Assembly (NCBI GenBank): GCA_037127255.1
Contig: JBANSL010000004.1
Coordinates: forward strand, 49,983,702 to 50,047,701
Source: Persicaria tinctoria
Taxonomy: Eukaryota > Streptophyta > Magnoliopsida > Caryophyllales > Polygonaceae
Reading direction: 5' to 3'
DNA: 64,000 nucleotides
Shown here: piece after piece, positions 49,094 through 58,840 of the stretch
Numbering within the stretch: the stretch's first letter is position 1
Layout: every line of letters begins with the position of its first letter
The notes under the pieces: generated by a model
What the model was told of the DNA's origin: nothing
Database searches by the model: none
Seen by the model: the letters and a program-made list of their open reading frames with translations, nothing else
Translations under genes and position numbers: made by a program

Positions 49094-49690
49094 TCAAGGT
49101 GGCATCTGCAGGGCCCATGTAGATTGGGCTTCGAATAGGACTCCATTTTTGTCCATCAGCTGTAATCCTCCAGAATGGATCTTGTTCAGCATGAAAGGTC
49201 CCATCCTCTTCTTGTTGAATTTGTTAGGGAACCAATGCAAACCTCTCCCATGTATAGACAAATCTTTAATGGAAATGGGAGAAGAAAGATCCATACCTTG
49301 TCTTACCTTTGCAGAGACGGAATCGGGGACCATGGTGTTTGGTCGATCTCGAGTAGGGGTACTCGATCTCGACGAGTTTTCAGATTCTGGTGGTGAGCTG
49401 CTCGAGGATGCAGGAGCTGGTGGAGGTAAGGGTTGGTCGATCTCGAGTGGGCTACTCGATCTCGAGTAGGATTCAGCTTCTGGTAGCGTCGAGGAAGGCG
49501 AAGCCGAGGCAGCAGAGTGGTGGTCGTCCTCGAGTACCCTACTCGATCTCGAGGAGTCTGGTGCTTCAGTGTTGTTGTTCGACGACGCTGGTGCTGGTGG
49601 GGGCTCCTGGTGTTGGTCGAGATCGAATAGAGTCCTTGATGTCGAGGAGTCTTGGTCGACCTTGACCCCATACTTGGTTCCTGTCAAGGC
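49094..49690 (-). pseudogene. D2 linker and integrase-tail-like segment
   Basis: The frame continues that of the protease after a TAG (49691-49693). It begins GTKYGVKVDQDSS, runs through a Ser/Pro/Glu-rich low-complexity linker of about 100 residues, and ends with HWFPNKF, GPFMLNKIHSGGLQL and ALQMPP. Compared with D1, the GDKVYVSK stretch is missing: GRGL is joined directly to HWFPNKF through a short TTGG microhomology. The linker coincides with the decamer array at 49343-49645, whose 19-20 bp phase is not a multiple of three, so the DNA motif does not follow the reading frame. Confidence 0.65.
49343..49645. repeat. Paired TCGA-NN-TCGA decamers in the D2 linker
   Basis: Pairs start at 49343/49363, 49437/49456, 49524/49543 and 49617/49636, that is 19-20 bp apart, repeating every 87-94 bp. 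Most copies are TCGATCTCGA or its complement TCGAGATCGA. Confidence 0.85.
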
Positions 49691-49693
49691 ATC

Positions 49694-51382
49694 CTAAAAA
49701 TAGTTAGTCCATAACGACGTACCTTGGTTTGTGTCGATTGGATTCTCTGTGTCCTCCTTTAGGATTGCCATGATCTCCTCCACCTGGGACTCCATATCCC
49801 TCTTTTCTAGCTCCTCAGGGGTCATATTTCTTACCTTGGGTTGCCCGCAAGTGATGTAGCCAGCTGAGATAGATTTTACCTCTTCCATTGGACCTGTATG
49901 CCTTTCAGTTTTATTAAATGAATACTCAATTACCTCATCGCTGATGTTGAAAGTGAGCACTCATTTCCTCACGCTTATGTTGGCATCAACCGTCGCCAAG
50001 AAGGGTCTTCCTAGAATAATTGGACAAGCAGGGTCTTCTTGCATATCAACAACTAGGAAATCAGCAGGGACAAAGAATTTACCTACTTGTACCGGCACAT
50101 TGTCCACCATGCCTGTTGGAATGACCACCGTGTTGTTGGCCATGTAAAGTCTAGCATCCACAGGCTCTGGGGCACCTATCTTAATCTTGGACCAAATTGT
50201 TAAAGGCATTATACTCACACTAGCTCCAAGATCACATAAGGCATTAATTTTATATGGACCAAATCCAATGGTTATAGCAAACTTACCTGGATCTGGCCTC
50301 TTTTCCAGTATGTCCAAATGGCTGCATTCCCATATAATCTTAGCCATTGATCGCTTTTTGCTCAGAATCTCCTTTAGGAACTTGACATAAGATGACATTT
50401 CATTGAGAGCTTCTGTGAAGGGGATTGTGACATTGAGTTTCTGAAGCATCTTGATGAAGCGCTGAAATTTCTTTTTTGCCGGGTCTTTTGGAGATTCGGT
50501 GGGGAAAGGCAGATTCTTTTTCTGGTTCGGGGCCAGAACAGATGTCGGAGGTGCTGCAGCTTTCTCGATCTCATCCTGCCCTTCCCCGATCTCGACCCCG
50601 TCTTTGTCGATCTCGACCAGATTGGGTGGTGTCGAGTTGATGTGCAGTGCAAACGAGGGCTTTTGTATTTTCTTCTCGAGATCGAGCAGGCCCTCGTCGA
50701 GATCGACTAGGGTGGTGTCGACGTCGACTAGCTGCTGGTCGACTTGCTGTTCTTCGTTCTGCTGCTTTCCGACTTCTGGCTCTTGCAGTTGATGGGCGCT
50801 TCTGAGTTTTACAGCAGGGATGTGTCCAGTCTTTCCTTTTGGATTTGGTTCTGAAGATCCAGGGAGCGAACCTGACTGTTTGGGGATTCCTGCTGCTAGC
50901 TGGCATATCTGTGTATCAACTGATTTCCGCCATATATCAATTTCCCCAAGCCTAGAGTTGACACCTTGCATCTGAGTGTAGACGGAGTTGAAGGACTGCT
51001 TGGTTTCTGAATGATTCCTCCGTATTTCCTCCAAGACTGCCTGTATATCATCCCTTTTCTGGTCCCTTTCCGAATGTCCTGGAGCTCTGTAGGGCGGGGG
51101 GTTCCTAGGGGCACCTTGGTTCCATTGTGGTTTCTGAAACCTTTGGTCCCCCATGTAGCGATTGGGACCCCCTGTGTAAGCTGCCTCTTCGTGATGCTCT
51201 GCCAGTCTGACTTGCTCTGTGTGTGGGCACTCAGTAGTGGTGTGCCGCTGCGATCCGCATTCAATGCAAGGCCGGTTGACAGAAAGATACTTTACTTGCT
51301 TAAGGAGCTTCTTGTTCTGATCTTTGTAGTACTGCTCCCTTACATCAGGATCAATCTCTTTAGGAGGCTCATAGAGGGGCAT
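49694..51382 (-). pseudogene. D2 zinc knuckle and aspartic protease region
   Basis: The frame from 51382 holds a CCHC zinc knuckle (CIECGSQRHTTTEC, about 51227-51268), a polar linker and the retropepsin segment CDLGASVSIMP with ILGRPFLAT near its end. At 49961-49963 a TGA replaces the GGA seen in D1, and the same frame continues (VLTFNISDEVIEY ... MTPEELEK) to a TAG at 49691-49693. The upstream gag frame is one base out of register around 51380-51410, where AGCTCGACAAGCTCGAC is repeated, which suggests slippage. The product would be a gag-protease polyprotein; this copy is dead. Confidence 0.8.
50586..50727. repeat. TCGA-NN-TCGA decamers between D2 zinc knuckle and protease
   Basis: Starts at 50586/50607 and 50675/50697/50718, 21-22 bp apart, variants CCGATCTCGA, TCGATCTCGA, TCGAGATCGA and TCGACGTCGA. 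Confidence 0.7.
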
Positions 51383-52236
51383 GTCGAGCTTGTCGAGCTT
51401 GTAGACCCATACTTGTTGTCATAGTTTGTGAGCTTGTCGAGCACTCCCCATGCGTCTATTGGTGGCATCGTCAGATACTCATTGCGAGTATACTGGTTGA
51501 TCCTGTCCTTAGTGACTTGATCAAGAGAGTTGAAGAAGATCTCCTGAATGATGTAGGGTAGCTGTCCATGAGTAGGGAAAGATCGCAGCAGTTCCTTGTA
51601 GCGTTCCCATGCCTTTGCTAGCGGCTCCCCAGGCTTCTGTTTGAAGGCGGTGATTTTCCGGCGAAGGAGTGCTGTCTTTGTAGGAGGGAAGAATTTGTTC
51701 AGAAACTCTTGCTCTACTTGGGCCCATGTTGTGAGTGATCTAGGTTTCATCCCTTCAAGCCACTTCAGTCCAGGTCCAGCGAGAGACTAGCGAAAAGCCT
51801 TCATCTTGACATATTCCAAAGTTGTACCTTCAGCAAGAGTACGGCACATGTCAGAAAAATTGGTAATATGTTCAAGAGGACACTCATTAAATCTACCAAA
51901 AAAGGCATTATTTTTAAGCTCTATAAGAAATTGAGTGCGAATTTCAAAAGAGTTTTCAGGGATAAGAATCGCCGATTCAGGCACGACGAGAGTTGGGTGC
52001 ATATAATCCTCTGCCGTGGTTGGGTACTGGGCAAGCTCAGCCTCCGCTTATTCCCTTGCTTCTTTCTCAGTGGCGATAGCAGCATCTTTAGCGGCTAATT
52101 CCCTTGTAAGCCTTGCAATCAGCTGCTCTTGTGTTTCAGCGGCTGTCATGGCTCTCTGTAGTTTAGCTCGGATGTGTAGGAGGCGTTCCGGTTCGTCTAA
52201 GCCGTCAAACTCAGGTGGTTGACCAGAACGGCGCAT
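51340..52236 (-). pseudogene. D2 gag (N-terminal and capsid-like region)
   Basis: A single frame from MRRSGQPPEFDG at 52236 to about 51380, broken by a TAA (52048-52050) and a TAG (51787-51789). Where the second-unit copy is intact these are CAA and TGG, so both are C-to-T type changes. The capsid-like retrotransposon gag domain is clear: WAQVEQEFLNKFFPPTKT, LRRKITAF, then PGEPLAKAWERYKELLRSFP. The protein would form the particle and, with the downstream zinc knuckle, bind RNA. Confidence 0.85.
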
Positions 52237-52300
52237 ACACCTGTAAAGTAACGCAAAGGAAAAAGTGAGATCTGACTACCTAAGGCGCGAATGATAGCTT

Positions 52301-52317
52301 CCCCGGCAACGACGCCA
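52301..52317 (-). other. Primer binding site of D2 (tRNA-Asp type)
   Basis: The plus strand reads CCCCGGCAACGACGCCA; the minus strand is TGGCGTCGTTGCCGGGG. Three bases (ATT) separate it from the LTR, as in the second unit. Confidence 0.85.
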
Positions 52318-52320
52318 ATT

Positions 52321-54393
52321 TGTTGTAAGGGAGGAAATCAAGTATGAAATATAATGAAATATAAATCAAACCAGATTTAGGCCCACGCAAATAATTACAA
52401 GACTCCCTCCAATGCAGTAATGGGAAGTCAGGATCGAATCCACGAGGAAGCGTGTCAGCGGATCCTAGGTAGCTGTAAATCTCGCAGAAAAGCAAACAGA
52501 AGACAGAAACAAAGAAACAAAGGAACAAGGAAAGAAAGACAAACGAAAGCAAGAAATAAAACAAAAGCAGCAACTAACTCGATCTCGACAAGCTTAACTC
52601 GAGATCGACAAATAACAGCAGAAACAGAAACTCAAAATCCAACGACAGTAACTCGATCCAGACAAGATCCTACTCGATCTCGACAAGATGCCACTCAAGA
52701 TCGATGAGCCCCTCCTCTAGATCGACTAACACACAAAAAGTATAAATTCCAGACTCGAACACAGATTTCAGATTTCGACAGAAATAAACTCAATATATGA
52801 AAAACTTCCAAAGCCAGGGTATTAACACCACAACGATAACCATGCAAAGTAACACATAAAGGCATAAAAGATCATGCTTTTCATCAAAATAACTTTCGTT
52901 ACTAACAAATAGGCATATAGAGGCTTTCGCATAAACCCTAATTGTTACTAACCCTTTTCACATAATTAACCCAAGTTGCATTAAGATCACTTTCGCTTAA
53001 ATAATACAAACAAGGATCACCTTCCACTCTCGCAACAGAATCATGCTCATAGGGATAGAAGACAAATCGGATAACAAGATTGTACCTTTACCGCATCACC
53101 TTACATGACCACCGTTGGGCTCACCCCAGCCCCAGAAGTGGGTGGACTACTCTCTCTTCATCATCAAGAAAGACATTAAATAACAAAAGAAAGTAACTTG
53201 CATTGAATTAAATAAAGAAAGCTTACAACCAACAAGACAAATCCGCTTTTGCCTTTCCACCTTGCTTGCCACAAACTCTCTATCTCTACTCCTACTTACT
53301 TGAATGGAATTGATGTGGAATCAGATGCCTAATGCTCATCCTCTAAGGCTTTATTTATAGCCTTCTATTCCTTGCTAATCAAGGATAGAATATATATATC
53401 TTTATCTAAATCTATATCTAAAAGTTTTAAGATAAATAAATGGATAAAAGGAATTAAATCTAAAAGGAGAAATAATATCTAAATAGGTAAGTGTCTTCTT
53501 CTTGATAGATCTTCCCTTCCATGAATAGTAGTTGATAGATAGATGTAGGATAGACTCGGCCATCTCGGATTCCTTCGGCTCCAAGGACTCCCAAACCGAC
53601 ACGGACAGCCAAAGCGTGTAACGCGGCTTCGGGACACGTCTCGTTGATCTCGACCAGGGCTCCTCGAGATCGAGTAGGATTCGTCGTCCATGGCTGACTG
53701 GGCTTGGTCGAGCAACTGGGGCTCGTCATGGCTCAGATGTGGATTCCTGGGTCCTCGATCTCGACAAAACAACTCGAGATCGAGTAGATCTGGCGTCGAG
53801 GATGGCTAACTTGTGATGTCGGGCAACATCTTCCTCGACAGGCTCGAAAAGACGCCATGGTGGTCCTCGATCTCGACAAGCCTCCTCGAGATCGAGCAGG
53901 GTTGGCTTCGGTGTCTCCGTCCTCGACTTCTCGACTTGTCACAACTCGTCGACTCCAGACATGGTGTTTAGGCGTCGTCGATCTCGACAAGCTGTACTCG
54001 AGATCGAGTAGGGTTCCGAGAGTTGGGTTGTCTCTGACTCAGTCTCTCGATTAGTGCTTAGTCGACATGGCCTGTGCTCGGACACCTTCGTCGAGGTCGA
54101 GTAACTTCACTCTAGATCGAGTAAACATGGGTTCCTAGCTTGATTCGACTAGTTCCGCTGCTTCTTGGCCTTGATCTTCTGTAGTTGATTTCCGAGCTTT
54201 TCCGACCTTTTCCAGAATTGTTGTAATTTGCCTCGAATTCTGAGAAATTAAACAGAAACTTGTGTAGATTCCATAATTTGGCAAATAAACATAAACTACA
54301 TAGATTTTGTACTATCTTAGCCCAAATGCATGAAATGTATGCAGAAAACGATATAAAAGTTACTGTAAAACATGGCAGATTCAGCTTACAACA
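52321..54393 (-). repeat. D2 right LTR (2073 bp)
   Basis: It starts TGTTGTAAGGGAGG and ends CAGCTTACAACA, giving TGTTGTAAG/CTTACAACA termini. It retains about 414 bp deleted from the shared LTR, with additional decamers at 52580-52730. On the minus strand it is the 5' LTR. Confidence 0.85.
53644..54120. repeat. Phased TCGA-NN-TCGA modules in the D2 LTR
   Basis: Five modules start at 53644, 53755, 53867, 53978 and 54091 (steps 111, 112, 111, 113 bp). Each is a decamer followed 19-20 bp later by its complement form, for example TCGATCTCGA then TCGAGATCGA, so each module can fold as a hairpin with a loop of roughly 10 bases. Sequence between modules is poorly conserved apart from a CATGG before most of them. 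The shared LTR shows the same steps. Confidence 0.85.
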
Positions 54394-56118
54394 TGATGCT
54401 AAGATTATCACCTTCGATGATATTATGTATTTTAAGATCAATTGCCTTAAGAATCCCTTTCCAAAGGTCGAAACATTCAGCTTGAAGAACTGAAAGGATA
54501 TGAGATAGGCCTGCCTCTGAGAATATCGCTGACCCGTCTGCATTGCGGATGATGAATCCGTAGAAAGAAGTATTCGTAGAGGATAAGGCACCATCAAGGT
54601 TAAGTTTATACCACCCAAGTATGGTTTTCGACCAACGACAACGTTTTCGGGTGGTTTTCTTTTGGTGATTACCTTCTGCCTGATGCATATTTTTTTGGGA
54701 TCTTGTTCAGTTTCTTTAGACTTGTTCCAGTTGAAGATATGTTCCGAGATGAAAGATATTGTTGCTTTTGGGTTGGGATCTATGTTTTTGAAGGCTTTTT
54801 TATTTCTGAAGGACCAGAGGCTCTACCACGACACAACTAGGGTTGAGAAGTCATGTACTCCAAGATCGTTTCTTAGCTTTATTAAGGTTTCACCTATAGT
54901 GTTTGTTGTTGCATTGTATGCATTATCTACCATATCGGAGATATTCAGGGAGAGTAGCTTTATGATGCTTTTTGATATGGTGCAAGTGAATAAAAGATGT
55001 TCTAAGTCCTCGTAGTTCATGTCACAAAGAGCGCAGTTCGTTGGAATACCAAAACCGCAACGACCTAGTTTGACTGTAGTATGTATACCATCTTTGATGA
55101 TCCACCAGATGAAGTCTTTAAATTTCGGTAGACATTCCAGGTCCCAGATCCAGTGGAAGTCCGATTTAGAATGTTGCTTGCTATTATGTATCATTTCTAT
55201 TGCTGAAGTGGTGGAGAACCAACCATTGCGACTCCATTTCCAATATAGCTTGTCTTGTGTAATGTTTTTTGGGATTGGTATTTGGGAGATATTGTCTATG
55301 ATATTCTAGGGTAGATGTGCTTGTAGGTTAGCTTGAAGCTTTGGGATGTCCCACTCCTTTTGTAGGAGTAATGAACTCACTTACAAGAACATTTGCATTT
55401 ACAAGTGAAAGTTTGTAGCTAGGGTCCAAAAAGGGGAAGAATCGAACTAGTGGTCTTGCCAGAAGTTTATGGAGGAGCCATTGGCCACCCCTAGCGTAAG
55501 CCCTGTTTGAAAAGGGGTAGGAGGTTGGATAGCTTAGCCCATTGCCAGGAAGTGTTCCGTTTTCGTTCGTAGTTTAAGATATTAGTAGATGTGAGGTATT
55601 TGTCGGTGACCAGTCGAACCCTGGGGTTAGTAGGTTCCATAAGGATTTTCCATAGGAGTTTTATTTGAAGGGCCTTATTCATATCTTCAGAGGATCTGAG
55701 GCCAAGACCCTCATTGCGTCAAGATTTGCATACTTCAAACCAACTGATGAGAGGGCGATTTTTTGCACCTTTGTTCTAGAGGAAGTTTATGTTTATCTTA
55801 TCAAGTTCTTTGTGGATTGATGTGGGTACCATGAAACATTGCATGACTTGGAGAGGTTTGGCTGCTAAATTTGATTTTATAAGGGTAAGCCTACCAGCCT
55901 GTGAGAGGTGACTAGCTGTCCATATTGTAAGTTATTGTTTCGTTGACGAAAGTAAGCCATCAAGTGTGGAATTAGTAACTTTTTTAGAAATGATCGAACA
56001 TCCAAGATAACTACCCAGGTTAAAAGTAAATGAGATTTGGATTTCATTTTTTTATTTTGGTTATTGTGTGATTGCCCGTGTTGTCCGTAGTTTGGAAATA
56101 TGATTTATGGAGGTTAAT
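54394..56118 (-). pseudogene. L1-type LINE ORF2, C-terminal fragment
   Basis: Minus-strand blocks follow the usual plant L1 order. First is a reverse transcriptase C-terminal region (about 56060-55700), continued by MNKALQIKLLWKILMEPTNP (55682-55620). Next is a zf-RVT domain with CALCDMNYEDLEHLLFTC (about 55070-55010 inside 54823-55194). Last is a plant RNase H N-terminal half, with GWYKLNLDGA and AECFDLWKGI (54688-54394). Stops and frame changes occur throughout (for example around 55480 and 55730). RNase H is cut after EGDNLSI by insertion of D2. The 5' part of the LINE is missing; its left boundary against LTR E is approximate. Confidence 0.8.
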
Positions 56119-57015
56119 TGATAAGGCATATTTTGATAAGCATTTTAGGATGGTTTTAGATGCATTTAATTGTCATATAATCATGTTTTATGGTTAATTG
56201 CATATTATGCTCTTTTAGTGGTAAAGTTCGGAAACTACGTTATTTTATTAGATTTATGCAGATTCATATTGCCGACATAGTGAGGAGAATGGGAAGAGAC
56301 CAAAGAGGATTTCCAAAGAGCAAGGAACAAGTTAAGGAAGAATTAGAAGGCGATTTGGGAAGCAAATGAGCACAAGAACATGAGCGGAAATGAAGGATAT
56401 GGATAAATCGTCTCTTTTGGCCTTTTATCAATTCGATTCAGCTTCTGAAGTCTTCATTAGAGTTGTAGTACTTGAAAACATCTTTCCAACTCATATTCAT
56501 ATGTTTCAATCGGGCGAATGACGGCTCTAGAAAGTGCGTTACAAGTTCTGTCTGTGAAGTTGTCAAGATTAGCTAGGGTTGAGCACTATAAATAAAGCCC
56601 TAGGGGGCTGATTTTTATTTTATTCCATCATACAAATAGTTGGGCAATATAGAGAGTAGAGAGAGCTTTGGTCGAGTGAGTTGGAAGGTGCGAGAGAGGT
56701 TTTGGCTTGTTCGGTTGTAATTACTCTTTTTAGTTTAATTCAAGTTATTTCTTTTATGAATTTGATGTTTGCTATGATGATGAGGCGTGAGAAGTTCCCC
56801 TACTTCTAGGGTCGGCGTGAGCCCGACGATAGCCATGTAAGTTGTCAGAGGTATGATCTTTTCAACGGATTTCATCTTCTATCCCTATTTTCATAGTTCT
56901 TCTACGACAATAGTAGGTAAATCCTTATTTTCATTATTGAAGAGAAAGCGATCTTAATATGAATTTGGATCAATTATCAAAAATGGTAGTAACAATTAAG
57001 GTTTATGCGAGAGAA

Positions 57016-57679
57016 TCTATCCCCCCCCCCCCTCTTTTTATTAGGAAAGAATTCGGGCGAGCGAGCTCTCCCGATGGCATCCTTACGGATGAGGTCTAGA
57101 AGACCAGAATCGTTGTTAATATCGGCACCCCATGCAGAGTGACAAAGGTGTGCAACGTTATCAGCCACTATATTGCCTAATCGGGGAACATGAAAGAAGG
57201 AAACTTCTTTCAAAGTCGATAGTAGAAATTTAACATATGATAAAATCAATTCGATTTCCCAAGGACAGCTAGATGTTTTATTTAGGTGGTTTATAATTAT
57301 CATGGAGTCACCTTCAATGTGGAGTTTATTGATACGGATTTGTAGAGCCTTTTGGATTCCCAGTTTAAGAGCAAGCGCTTCCGCTTTCAAAAGACTTTGT
57401 TTGCCAAGTTTTTTTTATAACAGATGTGTATCGGATGTCCTTCCCAGTCCCGGATTATAGCTCCAACCGAGCTATCATTGTTTGAAATTATGGATCCATC
57501 AAAATTTAACTTGAAAGTACCCCTAGGGGGTTTTCGCTAAGTAATGTTACCATGCTTTCTTTTCATCCTTGGATGCTTAGAGATTTGTGTGCGTAAGGGG
57601 GAGTCCTTATCCAAGCTATACTCAAAGTGAGCTGTTTTACTCCAATTTTCCTTATGGGTTTTATAGAGCCTCTATCCCC
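57016..57679 (-). mobile_element. 5'-truncated LINE in LTR E, TSD TCTATCCCC
   Basis: The insert 57025-57670 interrupts LTR E between GAGAGAATCTAT and TTAATTGTTAATAACG, which are adjacent in the D1 LTR. Both sides carry TCTATCCCC (57016-57024 and 57671-57679). The insert holds an RNase H domain of L1 type on the minus strand (FKLNFDGS, GAIIRDWEGHP, KAEALALKLGIQKAL, IEGDSMIIINHL) with a frameshift near 57400-57420. Its 3' end carries AATAAAAAGAG and then an unusual run of G (12 C on the plus strand at 57021-57032) instead of poly(A). Confidence 0.8.
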
Positions 57680-57912
57680 TTAATTGTTAATAACGAAAGT
57701 TATTTGATGAAAAAGTTTAGTCCTTTAATGAATTTGACATATACTTGCATGGTTATCGTTGTGGCATAATTCCCCGGCTTTGGAGTTTTTTATGTTTATT
57801 GATTTATACAACACAATCTGTGAATTTTCTATTCATGTTTCCATATTCATCCTCATATTCTTTGGACTCTTTCTCGACACAAATTGGTTACTTTTCGGAT
57901 TTTTGCACAGAC

Positions 57913-58071
57913 TCGACATCGACTCCCATTCGACATCGAGTGAACTAACTGACTCGACATCGAGTGCCTTGTTTCTATTTTGTAGGATTCTGAACCCGGC
58001 GTCAACTACTCCCTGGCCTCGACATCGGCTGACCTAGTCGATATCGAGTGGATCCCTTGAGTCGATTTCGA
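57913..58071. repeat. TCGA-NN-TCGA decamers in LTR E
   Basis: Starts at 57913, 57930, 57954 and at 58019, 58038, 58062 (17-24 bp steps). Variants are TCGACATCGA, TCGATATCGA and TCGATTTCGA. The group is a duplicated triad with a period of about 107 bp. Confidence 0.75.
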
Positions 58072-58240
58072 CCGAACATGATTACGAGTTGTTTAGGATC
58101 CGCTGACACGCTTCCTCGTGGATTCGATCCTGATTCCCTTCCACTACAACGGGAGGAAGTCTTGTAATTTATTTGCGAAGGCTGAGAAATGGTTTGAATT
58201 TATATTTATATTTATTTAGACTTGATATCCTCTGTCTACA

Positions 58241-58840
58241 GAGTTGTGGTTATTTGGAGGATTTATTGGGCATATTGCCATATTTATGACAGTTGTGTTA
58301 TATTGTGAGTTTGACGTACCTCTGAGTTTGTTTGTATTATGTTGGAGTTTTAGGAATCTCATTTTCCTAGAATTAATAGCACCACGTCACCAAATACAAT
58401 TTCTTGCCCTTATGTTTTTACCAAGCCCCATTGCAACCTCGCCGAATGGAATGTTCTATGAAGGTTTCTATATAGCGAAAGTCCTCTTGGTGTTTTCATT
58501 TTTGCTTTGATGTATCCGGTGGAGATTTAGTGATATGAATGCCAATATTTGATTCAATGCTTGTATATGGAATTGAGGTGAGTGTATGCTTTTAAAGCCT
58601 AAACACATGAGAGTGAGAGATACAAATATTATCCTTGGTGAGGTTGGATTTTTTAGTATGCAAGCTACTTGATCTCATATATAAATGTTATGACGTTTTT
58701 ATGTCTTATTTATATTTGCACTGTGATTGAAGTTGCTTTTGATGAGTAAAATTGTGAAGTAATCTCCTTTGGGATGCATAGATGATGGTTTTGTTTTATG
58801 GTTGCTTGAGGACAAGCAAGTACTGAAGTGTGGGGGGATT
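58241..58840 (+). other. Element F: 3' non-coding end with polypurine tract
   Basis: Non-coding sequence of the kind that precedes Athila/Tat 3' LTRs: GGTTGCTTGAGGACAAGCAA, then AAGTGTGGGGGGATT at 58826-58840. It shares these words with elements C, D1 and D2. The coding part of F is absent, cut at the LTR E boundary. Confidence 0.65.

Larger units (their letters stand above)
45363..54393 (-). mobile_element. D2: gypsy (Athila/Tat-like) array lacking reverse transcriptase
   Basis: Read on the minus strand: LTR (54393-52321), tRNA-Asp primer site, gag, zinc knuckle, protease, linker, integrase-tail-like end, 3' non-coding region, polypurine tract, LTR (47597-45939), then a second primer site and the start of a second gag, cut at 45363. 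The shared middle LTR makes it a truncated dimer, as in array A. No reverse transcriptase or integrase core is found in the 4.7-kb interior. It is related to D1. It interrupts an L1 RNase H frame at 54393/54394; a left target duplication is lost. Confidence 0.8.
56119..58240 (+). repeat. LTR E (D-family relative), interrupted by a LINE
   Basis: It starts TGATAAGGCATATTTTG and ends CCTCTGTCTACA. It aligns with the D1 LTR over several stretches (AACAATTA.GGTTTATGCGAG, AATTGTTAATAACGAA, GTGGATTCGATCCTGATT) in the same orientation. No primer site follows it and no target duplication is readable, so it is a solo or 3' LTR. Without the LINE it is about 1.47 kb. It holds three to six TCGA-type decamers of the CA/TA kind. 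Confidence 0.75.
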
